Assembly (NCBI RefSeq): GCF_000718635.1
Contig: NZ_JOBF01000003.1
Location: 868,001 to 932,000 of the forward strand
Direction: 5' to 3'
Origin: Streptomyces varsoviensis
GTDB lineage: Bacteria; Actinomycetota; Actinomycetes; Streptomycetales; Streptomycetaceae
Length of the DNA stretch: 64,000 bases
The notes beneath the pieces are model-generated. The model saw only the letters and a list, made by a program, of their open reading frames with translations. It was not told where the DNA came from and made no database searches. Positions within the stretch are counted from its first letter, which is position 1. Every line of letters begins with the position of its first letter. Both the position numbers and the translations under genes were made by a program. This document shows, in pieces, positions 46,096 through 54,333 of this stretch.

Positions 46096-47180
46096 GGTCT
46101 CCGTCGGGCTGGCTCGGCGATCGGCAACCGCGTCAGCCTACCCGCGCCCCCCACCCCACCCCGCCCCCACAACCCGCCCTCCCCTCCGTGTGCGACCCAC
46201 CTCACACCACAGCGCTTGCCGCGCTTGGAGACCGGCCTGGGGGAGTGTGCGCCATACCTCGCACCGGGGTGCATACCCGCCCTTCGGGGCTGGACGTGCG
46301 CCAGGACGCCTGCCGCGCTTGGGGGCGCGGCTGGGCGGGGCAGGCGCACGGCCCCGCGCCGGGGTACGTACCGCCCTCAGCCGCGCCAGGGCACGTACCG
46401 CCTTCGCGGCCGGGCCCGCGCCGCGCTTGGGGGCGGGGCTGGGCGGGATGGGCATCCGCCCTCGCGCCGGGGCACGTACCCCCCCTTCGGGGGGCGGGCC
46501 CGCGCCAGGGTACGTACCGCCCTCGGCCGCACCGGGGCACGTACGCCCTCGGCGCCGGGCCCGCGCCAGAACGCCTGCCGCGCTTGGGGGCGGGGCTGGG
46601 CGGGGCAGGCGCACGGCCCCGCGCCGGGGTACGTACCGCCCTCGGCCGCGCCAGGGTACGTACAGCCCCCAGCCGCACCGGGGTACATACGCCCTCGGCG
46701 CCGGGCCCGCGTCAGGACGCCTGCCGCGCTTGGGGGCGGGGCTGGGTAGGCGCCGGGGTACGTACCGCATTGCGCACCGGGCCTGTGCCGGGGCACGTGC
46801 GTGCCGCACCCGCGCCGGCCGCCAGCCTTCGCGTCGCGGCAGGCATCAGCCCCCGCGCCGGGGCCCACGCCCGACCGCACACCACGGCGGTCCGGCCTTT
46901 CACCAGCCCCCCACCCGGACCCCGGCGGCCGGCTTGGGGCCCGACGCGGGCCGGCCTCATACCAACCCCGGCGGCCCACGCCGAGTCCGGCAGTGCCCGC
47001 GCGTTCATGCCCTGGGCGGCGGCCCGCACCGGTCAACGCGTCCGGTCCGGTGCGGGGCCGGGTTGCCGAAGGCCCCTTGCCGCCCCGGCGACCTGCGCCA
47101 AGCCGCGCAGCGCCCGCCGGCTAACGCCGCACGGCGCGCCGCCAGGCGCCCCGGCGCCGCACGCGGCAGGGGGCGCCCCC
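46096..47180. other. 1.1-kb non-coding region
   Basis: No supported gene. The part at 46140-46200 (very C-rich with CACC words) may hold the helicase promoter; 46218-46800 is the repeat cluster; 46800-47180 is a G+C-rich stretch with no recognised protein on either strand, ending at the Doc-like gene. Confidence 0.5.
46218..46800. repeat. Complex direct-repeat cluster upstream of the helicase
   Basis: The core GCCGCGCTTGG occurs at 46218, 46312, 46420, 46577 and 46723, usually followed by GGGCGGGGCTGGG. A second word, CGCCGGGGTACGTACCGCCC, or variants with CACGTACC, occurs about eight times in between. Blocks of up to about 100 bp (for example 46307-46380 versus 46572-46645) are almost identical. 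Reading frames stay open on both strands only because of the repeats and base composition. Confidence 0.85.
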
Positions 47181-47568
47181 TCAGCCCTCCCCCACCAGCC
47201 CCCGCAGCCCCGCCGCTATCTCGGGGATGGCGCGGGTGTGGCCGGAGGCGATGGATATGACGAGGTCGTAGGCGGCGTCGTGGGGGACGGCGGCGGTGTC
47301 GATGCCGTTGCGGGCGAGGAAGACGGCGGCGGAGAGCCAGGCGGTGCGCTTGTTGCCGTCGACGAGCGGGTGGTTGGCGGCGATGGCGTGGAGGAGGACG
47401 GCCGCCTGCTCGTACACGTCCTCGTACGCGGCGACGCCGAGCATCCGCGCCCGCGGCCGGTGCGCGGCGGAGGCCCAGCAATCCGGGCTCCCGGAACTGG
47501 AGCCCCTGCTCCCCGCAGGCGATCCGGGCGATGTCCGTGACCTCGCGCAGCGTCAGGTGGCGGGTCAC
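47181..47568 (-). pseudogene. doc: Doc/Fic family death-on-curing toxin, broken by a one-base frameshift
   Basis: Two frames together give one Doc protein. The first (GTG 47568) encodes RHLTLREVTDIARIACGEQG and ends its homology at FREPGLL; the second resumes with ASAAHRPRARMLGVAAYEDV and contains the Fic/Doc motif HPLVDGNKRTAW, then YDLVISIASG. Removing one G from the run complementary to CCC at 47474-47476 joins them into a 128-residue protein of normal Doc length. Intact Doc phosphorylates EF-Tu. The start overlaps the antitoxin stop by 4 bp (GTGA). The frameshift may be real decay, a phase-variable tract, or a sequence error. Confidence 0.8.
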
Positions 47569-47786
47569 TGGCCGAGCCTCCGCAGCAGCTCGGCGTGGTG
47601 CGTGGCGAGGCGCACGGCCTCGGCGCGGGTCAGCGACTCCTCCAAGTCGACGAGCCGGCGCACGCTCTCCCTCGCCAGCTCGCCGGGGGCGGCCCCGCGC
47701 GCGTCGGCGAGGTCGCGCAGGGCCTCCCACTCGTCGGCCGGGAGGTCGATGGTCAGTCGCTGCTGATGAGTCGGCATTTGCTGCAT
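47565..47786 (-). CDS. Ribbon-helix-helix antitoxin for the Doc-like toxin
   Basis: 73 residues. QRLTIDLPADEWEALRDLAD then ARGAAPGELARESVRRL is a ribbon-helix-helix (CopG/MetJ-type) DNA-binding unit; the C-terminal helix (EESLTRAEAVRLATHHAELL) probably binds the toxin. It is directly upstream of and overlaps the toxin gene, the usual order of type II modules, and should autoregulate the pair. There is no clear ribosome site before either ATG (47786 or 47777), so translation may be leaderless. Confidence 0.78.
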   Translation of the reverse strand: MQQMPTHQQRLTIDLPADEWEALRDLADARGAAPGELARESVRRLVDLEESLTRAEAVRLATHHAELLRRLGQ

Positions 47787-47896
47787 TACGCGACGCTATC
47801 GGCCAAGTCGCCGCTGGTCACACGGTTTTCGGCGCGCCGCCGGCCGCCGCGAGCAGCGGCCGAAGGCACAGGCGCAGGCGGCCGGCGGCCAACGGC

Positions 47897-49564
47897 TCAG
47901 GTCCCCGCCGCCCCCGCCGCCCCCGCGGCGACCGTCGCCGCCGGGCCGCCATCCCTCGGCTTCAGCCGCGTCGCGATGTACGAGCCCAGCACCGCGACCC
48001 CCGCCATCGTGAGGAAGACGGCGGTGAAGGCGGCCGGCGGGGCGGCCGAGGAGCCGGCGTGGGCGTCCGCGGTGGCGGAGCCGCCGCCGAAGGCGACGAA
48101 GAGGATGCCCGCGACGCCGACCAGCGTGATGTTGCCGAGCGCGTCGGAGACCTGGAGGGACGCCGAGTTGGAGCCCTCCTCCCCGGGCCGGGAGAGTTTG
48201 AGGAGCAGCACGCTGCCGCTGGAGATCGTCATCCCCATCCCGTACCCGCCGATGAACCACGACACGGCGACGACCCACGCCGGCACCCCGGCCATCAGCA
48301 CCGTCGAGACGAGCACGACGGCCACGGCCATCAGCAGCATGCCGAGGCTCATCAGCCGCTCCCGGTACGGCTCCAGGCGCGGCCTGCTCTGCGTGTACGA
48401 GCCGAGCGCCCAGCTCAGTCCGCCGCCGGTGAGCGAGAGCCCGGCCAGCGTCGGGGACATGCCGCGCTCGGTCACGAGCATCAGCGGTACGAAGCTCTCC
48501 GCGCCGACGAACGCGCCGGCCGCGACCCCGCGCAGCAGCACCACGGACGGCAGCCCGCGGGCGGCCCGGAACGTGCCCTTCGGCAGCAGCCGCAGGATGC
48601 CCGGCACCAGCAGGGCGAGCCCGGCGGCGGCCGGCAGCAGGGAGAGCCACGTGAGGTCGCGGCCCGCGTACTGAAGGAGCCCGGCGCCCACGGCGACCGC
48701 GAGCGCGAGCAGGATGCGGCGGCGGTTCATGGCCGCCGTGTACTCGCCGGGCGGCAGCTTGCGCAGCGCGGGGAGCATGACGGCCAGCGGCAGCAGGATC
48801 AGCACCGGGATGGAGAGGAACACCCAGCGCCAACTGAGCTGTTCGGTGACGGTGCCGGCGATCAGCGGACCGACGATCACCGGCAGGACCCACGCGGCCG
48901 AGAACGAGGCCAGGATCGACGGCCGTAGCCGCTCCGGATAGGCCCGCCCGACCACCACGTACAGCGCGACGATGACCAGCCCGCCGCCGAGCCCCTGGAC
49001 GCCGCGCCCCGCCACGAACATCCACATCTGCTGCGCCGAACCCGCGACGACCAGCCCCGCGCCGAACGTCGCGATCCCCGTGAACAGCGGTACGAGCGGC
49101 CCGGTGCGGTCGCACCACTCGCCGGAGAGCGCCATGGCGAAGAGGCTCGCGGTGAAGTAGGCGGAGAAGGCGAAGGCGTACAGCTCGATGCCGTCGAGCG
49201 CGCGGGCCGCGACCGGCATCGCCGTGTTGACCGCGCTCGCCTCGAAGGCAATGAGCGAGACGACGGAGATGATGCCGAGGGTGAGGGCGCGGTAGCGCCG
49301 CCCGAGCACGGTGTCGCCGCGGGATGCCGCGTCTTCCTCGTCCGCACGGGGGTCCGCGGTCCCGCCGCCGGATATTCGGCGGCGGGGCGGGTCGACGGCG
49401 GAGGAGGCGGCGGAAGTACCGGCGCCGGCACCGCGCTCGGCGGATTCGGAATCGGCGGACTCGAAATCGGCGGAGACGGGCTCGGCGGGCACGGGGAGGT
49501 CGGGGGTACGGGCGGTGCCGACAGGATCGGCGGCGCCCGTATCCCGAGGGTCGAGAGCGGTCAT
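47897..49564 (-). CDS. MFS multidrug exporter, DHA2/EmrB-type
   Basis: 555 residues. An N-terminal disordered region of about 85 residues (Ala/Glu/Ser/Asp-rich, with a repeat ESADSESAE) precedes about 14 membrane helices. MFS features: FEASAVNTAMPVAARALDG in helix 1, LSGEWCDRTGPLVP as motif A, AGRGVQGLGGGLVIVALYVV in helix 4, and SWRWVFLSIPVLIL in helix 5-6. A polyAla/Gly tail ends the protein. It stands alone; no local regulator is adjacent. The substrate is unknown. Confidence 0.87.
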   Translation of the reverse strand: MTALDPRDTGAADPVGTARTPDLPVPAEPVSADFESADSESAERGAGAGTSAASSAVDPPRRRISGGGTADPRADEEDAASRGDTVLGRRYRALTLGIISVVSLIAFEASAVNTAMPVAARALDGIELYAFAFSAYFTASLFAMALSGEWCDRTGPLVPLFTGIATFGAGLVVAGSAQQMWMFVAGRGVQGLGGGLVIVALYVVVGRAYPERLRPSILASFSAAWVLPVIVGPLIAGTVTEQLSWRWVFLSIPVLILLPLAVMLPALRKLPPGEYTAAMNRRRILLALAVAVGAGLLQYAGRDLTWLSLLPAAAGLALLVPGILRLLPKGTFRAARGLPSVVLLRGVAAGAFVGAESFVPLMLVTERGMSPTLAGLSLTGGGLSWALGSYTQSRPRLEPYRERLMSLGMLLMAVAVVLVSTVLMAGVPAWVVAVSWFIGGYGMGMTISSGSVLLLKLSRPGEEGSNSASLQVSDALGNITLVGVAGILFVAFGGGSATADAHAGSSAAPPAAFTAVFLTMAGVAVLGSYIATRLKPRDGGPAATVAAGAAGAAGT

Positions 49565-49698
49565 GCGCTCAGCGTAAGAGGCGTAGCTCGCCGTGGCCCC
49601 TGTCGCGAGGTGGTGATCACCTCGTCCGTCCGTCCTAGGCCGATCACGCCCTCGACCTCGCCTCATCTCGCCTCACGCCGTAAGGAGGCCGTCAGATC

Positions 49699-49797
49699 GT
49701 CGTCAGGAGCCATCAGGCCGTCGTCGGGCCGTCGTCAGGAGCCATCAGGCCGTCGTCAGGAGCATCAGGTTGTCGTCAGGCTGTCGTCAGGAGCACG
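49699..49797. repeat. Tandem copies of the 3' end of the YeiH-type gene
   Basis: On the plus strand GTCGTCAGGAGCCATCAGG begins at 49699 and 49731, a 1-base-shorter version at 49752, and shorter forms at 49772 and 49783. The last copies cover the end and stop of the exporter gene (stop 49776-49778). Confidence 0.75.
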
Positions 49798-50921
49798 CCG
49801 GCGTACGAGACGCCCGCGACGACCACCCACGAGCACAGCCCGAGCGCCGCGACCCGTCCCCCGGTCCGTACGAGCGTGGGCAGGTGGACCGCGCTGCCGA
49901 GGCCGAAGAGGGCGGCGGCGAGCAGGAGTTCCTGGGCCTCCTGGGCGGCGTCGAGGGCGCCGCCCGGCACCTGGCCGGTGCTGCGCAGCGCGACCATGGC
50001 GAGGAACCCGAGGACGAAGAGCGGCACGAGGGTGGGCCGCTTGCCCGCGACCTTGCCGCCCCCACTACCGCCCGTACCATCCGCTGGGGCCTCCGCGTCG
50101 GCCTCCGCCGCGGCGACGCGCGCGTCGTACTGCCTGCGGCGCCGTACGGCCAGGGCCACGGCGGCCACCAGCGGTGCGAGCAGCGCGACGCGCATCAGCT
50201 TCACCAGCACCGCCTCGCCGAGCGCCGCCGGCCCGGCGGTCTGCGCGGTCGCCACGACCTGCCCGACGTCGTGCACGCTGGCGCCGACCCACCGGCCGAA
50301 CTGCGTGCCGTCCAGTCCCAGCGGGTGGTGCAGCAGCGGCAGTACGGCGATGGCGAGCGTGCCGCAGAGCGTGACGAGCGCGACGGAGGTGGCCACGTCC
50401 TCCTCGTCGCTGCCGGTCACCTCGCTGACGGCGCCGATCGCGGACGCGCCGCAGATCGAGTAGCCGGTGGCGATGAGCAGCGGCTGGTCGCCGCGGAGCC
50501 CGATGCGGCGGCCGAGCCACAGGGTGCCGAAGAACGTCGCGGTCACGACCGCGAGGACCATCACGACGGTGGCCCAGCCGATGCCGAGCACGTCGTGGAG
50601 GCTGAGTTTGAGGCCGAGCAGCACGATGCCGACGCGCATCAGCCGTTTGCCGGCGAAGGACAGGCCGGGCCGGGCGATGCCGCGCACCACGCCGCGCAGG
50701 CCGGGCAGGTGCGCGGAGCCGATGCCGAGGACGACGGCGGCGGTGAGCATGGGTACGGCGGGTACGAACCAGTGCACGTCCCAGGCGAGGCCGACGCCGA
50801 GCACGGCCATGGCGAGACCGGGGATCTTGCTCTTGACGGACTTCCAGCGCGGGGGTCTGCTCTTCTCGGCCTTCTTCTGCGGGGCGGCGGCGACGGCGGC
50901 GTGGTGCGTCTCCAGCGCCAT
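49776..50921 (-). CDS. YeiH/UPF0324 family putative sulfate/sulfite exporter
   Basis: 381 residues, about ten membrane helices. It shows GLAWDVHWFVPAVPMLTAAV, RVGIVLLGLKLSLHDVLGIG, YSICGASAIGAVSEVTGSDE, LPLLHHPLGLDGTQFGRWVG and ASVHDVGQVVATA, the PF03601 pattern. A charged cytoplasmic loop of about 50 residues (AAAEADAEAPADG) splits the last helices. Its start overlaps the cysteine dioxygenase stop (TAATG), so the two are co-translated. Export of sulfite or sulfate made from cysteine breakdown fits the context well; that is inference. Confidence 0.88.
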   Translation of the reverse strand: MALETHHAAVAAAPQKKAEKSRPPRWKSVKSKIPGLAMAVLGVGLAWDVHWFVPAVPMLTAAVVLGIGSAHLPGLRGVVRGIARPGLSFAGKRLMRVGIVLLGLKLSLHDVLGIGWATVVMVLAVVTATFFGTLWLGRRIGLRGDQPLLIATGYSICGASAIGAVSEVTGSDEEDVATSVALVTLCGTLAIAVLPLLHHPLGLDGTQFGRWVGASVHDVGQVVATAQTAGPAALGEAVLVKLMRVALLAPLVAAVALAVRRRRQYDARVAAAEADAEAPADGTGGSGGGKVAGKRPTLVPLFVLGFLAMVALRSTGQVPGGALDAAQEAQELLLAAALFGLGSAVHLPTLVRTGGRVAALGLCSWVVVAGVSYAGVLLTTA

Positions 50922-51487
50922 TACCGGTCGGCCGGGAGGTCGTACACGCGGCGGACGCTGCTGCCCAGGCGCGCGATGTCGGCGCCGTAGATGTGCAGGG
51001 AGATGGCCTTGTCGCCGCAGGCGTTCCAGACCCGGTGGATGTCGCCGGGGGGCGCGAAGCCGCAGACGTCGCCCTGTTCGTTGACGACGTCCTCGGTGGC
51101 GACGAGCCGCGGCGGCGCGCCGGCGGCGGAGGGCACGAGCCGGTAGCGGCGCTCGCTCTCGCGTCCCTCGTGGACGCCGGTGACGCACCAGGAGACGTGG
51201 TCGTGGATGGAGGTGCGCTGGCCGGGGAGCCAGACGAGGGCGACGATGGAGAAGCTGCCGTCGCGTTCGGCGTGCAGGATGTGCTGGCGGTACTGGTCGG
51301 GGTCGCCCGCGCGCTGCTCCTCGGTGAGCAGGTCGGCGGCGCCGAGGTGGGGGCCGAGCGCCTCACCGACCAGGTGCGCCGTCAGGTCGGGCGGCAGTCC
51401 GCGCTCCACGGCCTGCCGGACCTCGTCGACGAGGTGGGCGAGACGGGTGGTCGTCGCAGTGGGCCGGGCTGCGGTCGGAGTGCTCAT
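50921..51487 (-). CDS. Cysteine dioxygenase (type I, cupin)
   Basis: 188 residues. It oxidises L-cysteine to cysteine sulfinate. The Fe(II) triad is His95 and His97 (SIHDHVSWCVTG) and His151 (PGDIHRVWN), with the 3-His pattern of CDO rather than 2-His-1-Glu. Cys101 sits in the first cupin motif. A helical N-terminus of about 65 residues is as in bacterial CDOs. ATG 51487 is preceded by a 135-bp gap from the LysR gene on the same strand. Confidence 0.93.
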   Translation of the reverse strand: MSTPTAARPTATTTRLAHLVDEVRQAVERGLPPDLTAHLVGEALGPHLGAADLLTEEQRAGDPDQYRQHILHAERDGSFSIVALVWLPGQRTSIHDHVSWCVTGVHEGRESERRYRLVPSAAGAPPRLVATEDVVNEQGDVCGFAPPGDIHRVWNACGDKAISLHIYGADIARLGSSVRRVYDLPADR

Positions 51488-51622
51488 ACAGGTAGCGTCG
51501 AGCCATCCGATCCATCACGTCCAACGACAGTTTATTGGCCGGAATCAAACTCAGGCTTATGGGTTACGCGCGTGAGTACGACCCCGAGCACCCGCCTGTA
51601 CGCCTGAGTACGCCTGAGCCGG

Positions 51623-52528
51623 CTAACACCCCACCCGCCGCCCGGCGACGGCCTTCAACTCGTCGAGGACGAGCGCGGTGGCGGGGATGCGGAGATGGTC
51701 GCGGAGCACGTACGCGGAGACCTGGCGGCGCGAGGCGGGGTCGAGCGCGCGGCCGGTGACCTTGTCGTGGCGGAGGAAGGAGAGGACGAGGGCGGGCACC
51801 ATGGCGACGCCGAGGCCCTCCGCGACCAGGGACTGGACGACGAGGTTGTCGTCGGTGGTGAAGACGATGTCGGGGGCGAAGCCCTGCTCGGCGCACTCGT
51901 GGAGGAAGTTGGCGCGGCAGCGCAGGCACCCGGCGATCCAGCGTTCCTCGGCGAGGTCGGCGAGCTTGACGGCGCGGCGGCGGGCGAGCGGGTGGCCGGC
52001 CGGCAGCAGCACGGTGAGCTGGTCCTCCAGGAGCGGGATCTCGGCCAGCTCCTCGGGGACGGATTCGTGCAGGCCGGGGTAGGTGAAGGCGAGGGTGATG
52101 TCGCACTCGCCGCGGATCAGCCGCTGAAGGGACTCGGGCGGTTCGCCTTCGAGGAGTTCGGCCCGTACGCCGGGGTGGTCGGCGGAGAGCCGGGCCATGG
52201 TCTCGGGGATGAGGGTGGCGTTGGCGCTGGGGAAGGCGCAGACGCGGACCCGGCCGGCGCGCAGCCGGGTTATGGCGCTCATCTGCTGCTGGGCGGCGGA
52301 GAGGGTGTCGAGGATGGCGTCGGCGTGCCGGGCGAGGGCCTCGCCGGCCTCGGTGAGGCGCATGCGGCGGCCGACGCGGGTGAAGAGGGGGGTGCCGACG
52401 GACCGCTCCAGGGCCTTCATCTGCTGGGTGACCGCGGGCTGGGTGTAGCCGAGGGAACGGGCGGCCGCCGAGTAGGAGCCGGCCTGGACCACCTCGTGGA
52501 ACGTCTTGATGTGCCGCGAGTCGAACAC
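51623..52528 (-). CDS. LysR family transcriptional regulator of the CDO-exporter unit
   Basis: 301 residues, GTG start at 52528. N-terminal winged HTH: FHEVVQAGSYSAAARSLGYT then QPAVTQQMKALERSVGTPLF; the C-terminal effector domain follows from about residue 90 (RVRVCAFPSANATLIPETMA). It contains CLRCRANFLHECAEQGF with three cysteines, unusual in LysR effector domains and perhaps relevant to thiol or metal sensing. It precedes CDO and YeiH on the same strand and is divergent from an alpha/beta hydrolase, either of which it may control. Confidence 0.88.
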   Translation of the reverse strand: MFDSRHIKTFHEVVQAGSYSAAARSLGYTQPAVTQQMKALERSVGTPLFTRVGRRMRLTEAGEALARHADAILDTLSAAQQQMSAITRLRAGRVRVCAFPSANATLIPETMARLSADHPGVRAELLEGEPPESLQRLIRGECDITLAFTYPGLHESVPEELAEIPLLEDQLTVLLPAGHPLARRRAVKLADLAEERWIAGCLRCRANFLHECAEQGFAPDIVFTTDDNLVVQSLVAEGLGVAMVPALVLSFLRHDKVTGRALDPASRRQVSAYVLRDHLRIPATALVLDELKAVAGRRVGC

Positions 52529-52666
52529 GCCTGAATCATAAGCAGAAGTTGGAGCGGAGGGAGAAAACCGGTGCCGGGCCGTACGGAAGCACTCCCGGCC
52601 CATCGGCGTCACCCACATCAACTACACCGTGGAGTGGTTCGCCCGGGACGGGGCAAGGTGGAGCGT

Positions 52667-53533
52667 ATGCCGCACTACACCTCGTACGACGCCGCTGAAC
52701 TGCACTATCGGGTCGTGGGCCCGCGCGACGGGGCGGCGACGCCGCCGTTGGTCTGCCTGGCGGGCGGGCCGGGGCGGGACGCGGCGTACCTGGGCGATCT
52801 GGGCGGCCTGGACCGGCACCGCCCGCTGATCATCCCGGACAGCCGGGGCACGGGCGCCTCCCCGGCGCCGGCGGACCCGGCGGGCTACGCGTTCCCGTCC
52901 CTGGCCGAGGACCTGGAGGCGCTCCGCCGCCACCTGGGCCTGGAGCGGTTCGCGCTGCTGGCGCACTCGTCGGGCGCGGCGACGGCCCAGGCGTACGCGG
53001 CGGGCTACGGCGAGCACCTGACGCACCTGGTCATCGTCTGCCCCGGTTCGAGGCTCCAGGGCGAACTGCCGGACGACGCGGAGAAGATCTTCGAGTCGCG
53101 CGCCACGGAGGAGTGGTGGCCGGACGCGTACGTGGCCGCTCACGGCCTGGCCCAGGCGACGGACATAGACGAGGTACGCGACCTCCTCCGCCGCGCGGCG
53201 CCGCTCGCGTACGGCCGCTGGGACGCCCCGCAGCGCGCCCACGCGGCGGCCGAGGGCGCCCAGCTCGGCCCCGTCCCCCGCGCCGGCTTCTGGCAGGGCG
53301 TCGACGAACCCGCCCGCCGCGCCCTGCTGGAGCGCCTGCGCCACGTCGAATGCCCCGTCCTGGTCATCACCGGCGACCTCGACGCCGTAACGGGCATGCG
53401 CGCCGGCGAACTCGTGGCGGCCTCCTTCCCCAACGGCCGCTCCCAGCCCCTGCACGGCGTGGGCCACTACCCCTGGGTCGACGAACCCGACATGTTCCGC
53501 CCCGTGGTCGAGCAGTTCCTCGCCGCCCCATGA
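52667..53533 (+). CDS. Alpha/beta hydrolase, proline iminopeptidase-like
   Basis: 288 residues from ATG 52667 (AAGGTGGAG upstream). It has the oxyanion motif CLAGGPGRDAAY, the nucleophile elbow LLAHSSGAATAQ, the acid in VITGDLDAVTG and the histidine in GVGHYPWVDEP, in alpha/beta hydrolase order. The HGGGP-like GGPG start and length suit the prolyl iminopeptidase/epoxide hydrolase group (S33). The substrate is not predictable. Confidence 0.87.
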   Translation: MPHYTSYDAAELHYRVVGPRDGAATPPLVCLAGGPGRDAAYLGDLGGLDRHRPLIIPDSRGTGASPAPADPAGYAFPSLAEDLEALRRHLGLERFALLAHSSGAATAQAYAAGYGEHLTHLVIVCPGSRLQGELPDDAEKIFESRATEEWWPDAYVAAHGLAQATDIDEVRDLLRRAAPLAYGRWDAPQRAHAAAEGAQLGPVPRAGFWQGVDEPARRALLERLRHVECPVLVITGDLDAVTGMRAGELVAASFPNGRSQPLHGVGHYPWVDEPDMFRPVVEQFLAAP

Positions 53534-53621
53534 ACGCCACATGTCAGTCCCATGGCACAACCCCCCGCCCCATTGAGCCCCCGCCACCCCCCGCCCTATC
53601 GTCAACACAGCACACCAACCC

Positions 53622-53693
53622 GGCCGTGTGCCCGAGTGGTTGAGGGACTCGCCTGCAAAGCGAGTTACGCCGGTTCGATTCCGGTCACGGCCT
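53622..53693 (+). tRNA. tRNA-Cys (anticodon GCA)
   Basis: 72 nt. Acceptor GGCCGTG pairs with CACGGCC; D arm CCC/GGG; anticodon stem CTCGC/GCGAG with loop CTGCAAA; T arm CCGG/CCGG around TTCGATT. Discriminator U73 is the Cys identity base. No encoded CCA. Confidence 0.95.
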
Positions 53694-53718
53694 CCGACTG
53701 CCTGACCAGGCAGAACGA

Positions 53719-53752
53719 AAGGGGTGGCGCTCCGTCGGGGGCGCCACCCCTT
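53719..53752 (+). terminator. Terminator after tRNA-Cys
   Basis: AAGGGGTGGCGC (53719-53730) and GCGCCACCCCTT (53741-53752), a 12-bp perfect stem with a 10-nt loop. Confidence 0.8.
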
Positions 53753-53849
53753 CGATCATCTGTTTCATCTTCCGTCTCGCGTGGCATGCTCCGAACAATC
53801 TGGCCAGTCCCAAGGGGAGCCCGCCGAGCGAGGAGAGAAGAGGAAACCG

Positions 53850-54239
53850 ATGAACTTACTGACCAAGCGCGCGCGATTCGCCGTGGCGGCCACCACGCCG
53901 CTCCTCCTGCTGGGCGCCGCGATCACCGCCACGGCCCCCGCGGCCCAGGCCGCCTCCGCAGGGATCAACGCGTGCACCCATCCCGGCTGGTCCAACAAGT
54001 CCCCCGGAAAAGGCAAGTCCAAATCCGGCAAGGCCTCGGTCCGCAGCGGCCCCAACAAAGGTTGCACATTGCTCTTCTCGGCCGGCCGCACCTACACGCT
54101 CTACTACCACTGCTGGGTGAAGAACTCAGCAGGCCACAAGTGGACCCACCTCCGAGTCGACAGCGAAGGAGTCAGTGGCTGGGTCTACAACAAAAACCTC
54201 GACGACGGCGGCTCCGTCCACCCGGACAACAAGTGCTGA
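53850..54239 (+). CDS. Secreted SH3-like domain protein
   Basis: 129 residues, AGAGGAAA before ATG 53850. A Sec signal (LLTKRARFAVAATTPLLLLG, cleavage after AQAAS or nearby) leads to a mature protein of about 93 residues with a bacterial SH3 fold: VRSGPNKGCTLLFSAGRTYT, YYHCWVKNSAGHKWTHLRVD, GVSGWVYNKNL. Four cysteines can form two disulfides. Codon use is less biased than neighbours (Lys AAA/AAG, Asn AAC/AAT mix), possibly acquired. It likely binds cell-wall peptide or acts as a small effector; unknown. Confidence 0.8.
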   Translation: MNLLTKRARFAVAATTPLLLLGAAITATAPAAQAASAGINACTHPGWSNKSPGKGKSKSGKASVRSGPNKGCTLLFSAGRTYTLYYHCWVKNSAGHKWTHLRVDSEGVSGWVYNKNLDDGGSVHPDNKC

Positions 54240-54333
54240 CCTGACCCAGCAGGGCCAATTACCGTCCTGTCCACGCAGCGCGATCCGGAGAACCGGCGCA
54301 GAAGCTGAGACCCCCCGCTCGCCCCTCCCGCAC

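Noticed and set aside
42715..46749. 1344-codon plus-strand frame opposite the Lon-like, IclR and helicase genes
   Set aside because: Antisense shadow extended by repeats in the 46-kb region.
46076..47540. Long Pro/Ala/Gly/Arg frames on both strands in the 46-47 kb region
   Set aside because: They depend on the tandem repeats (period not always a multiple of three, composition without stops) and have no ribosome sites or domains.
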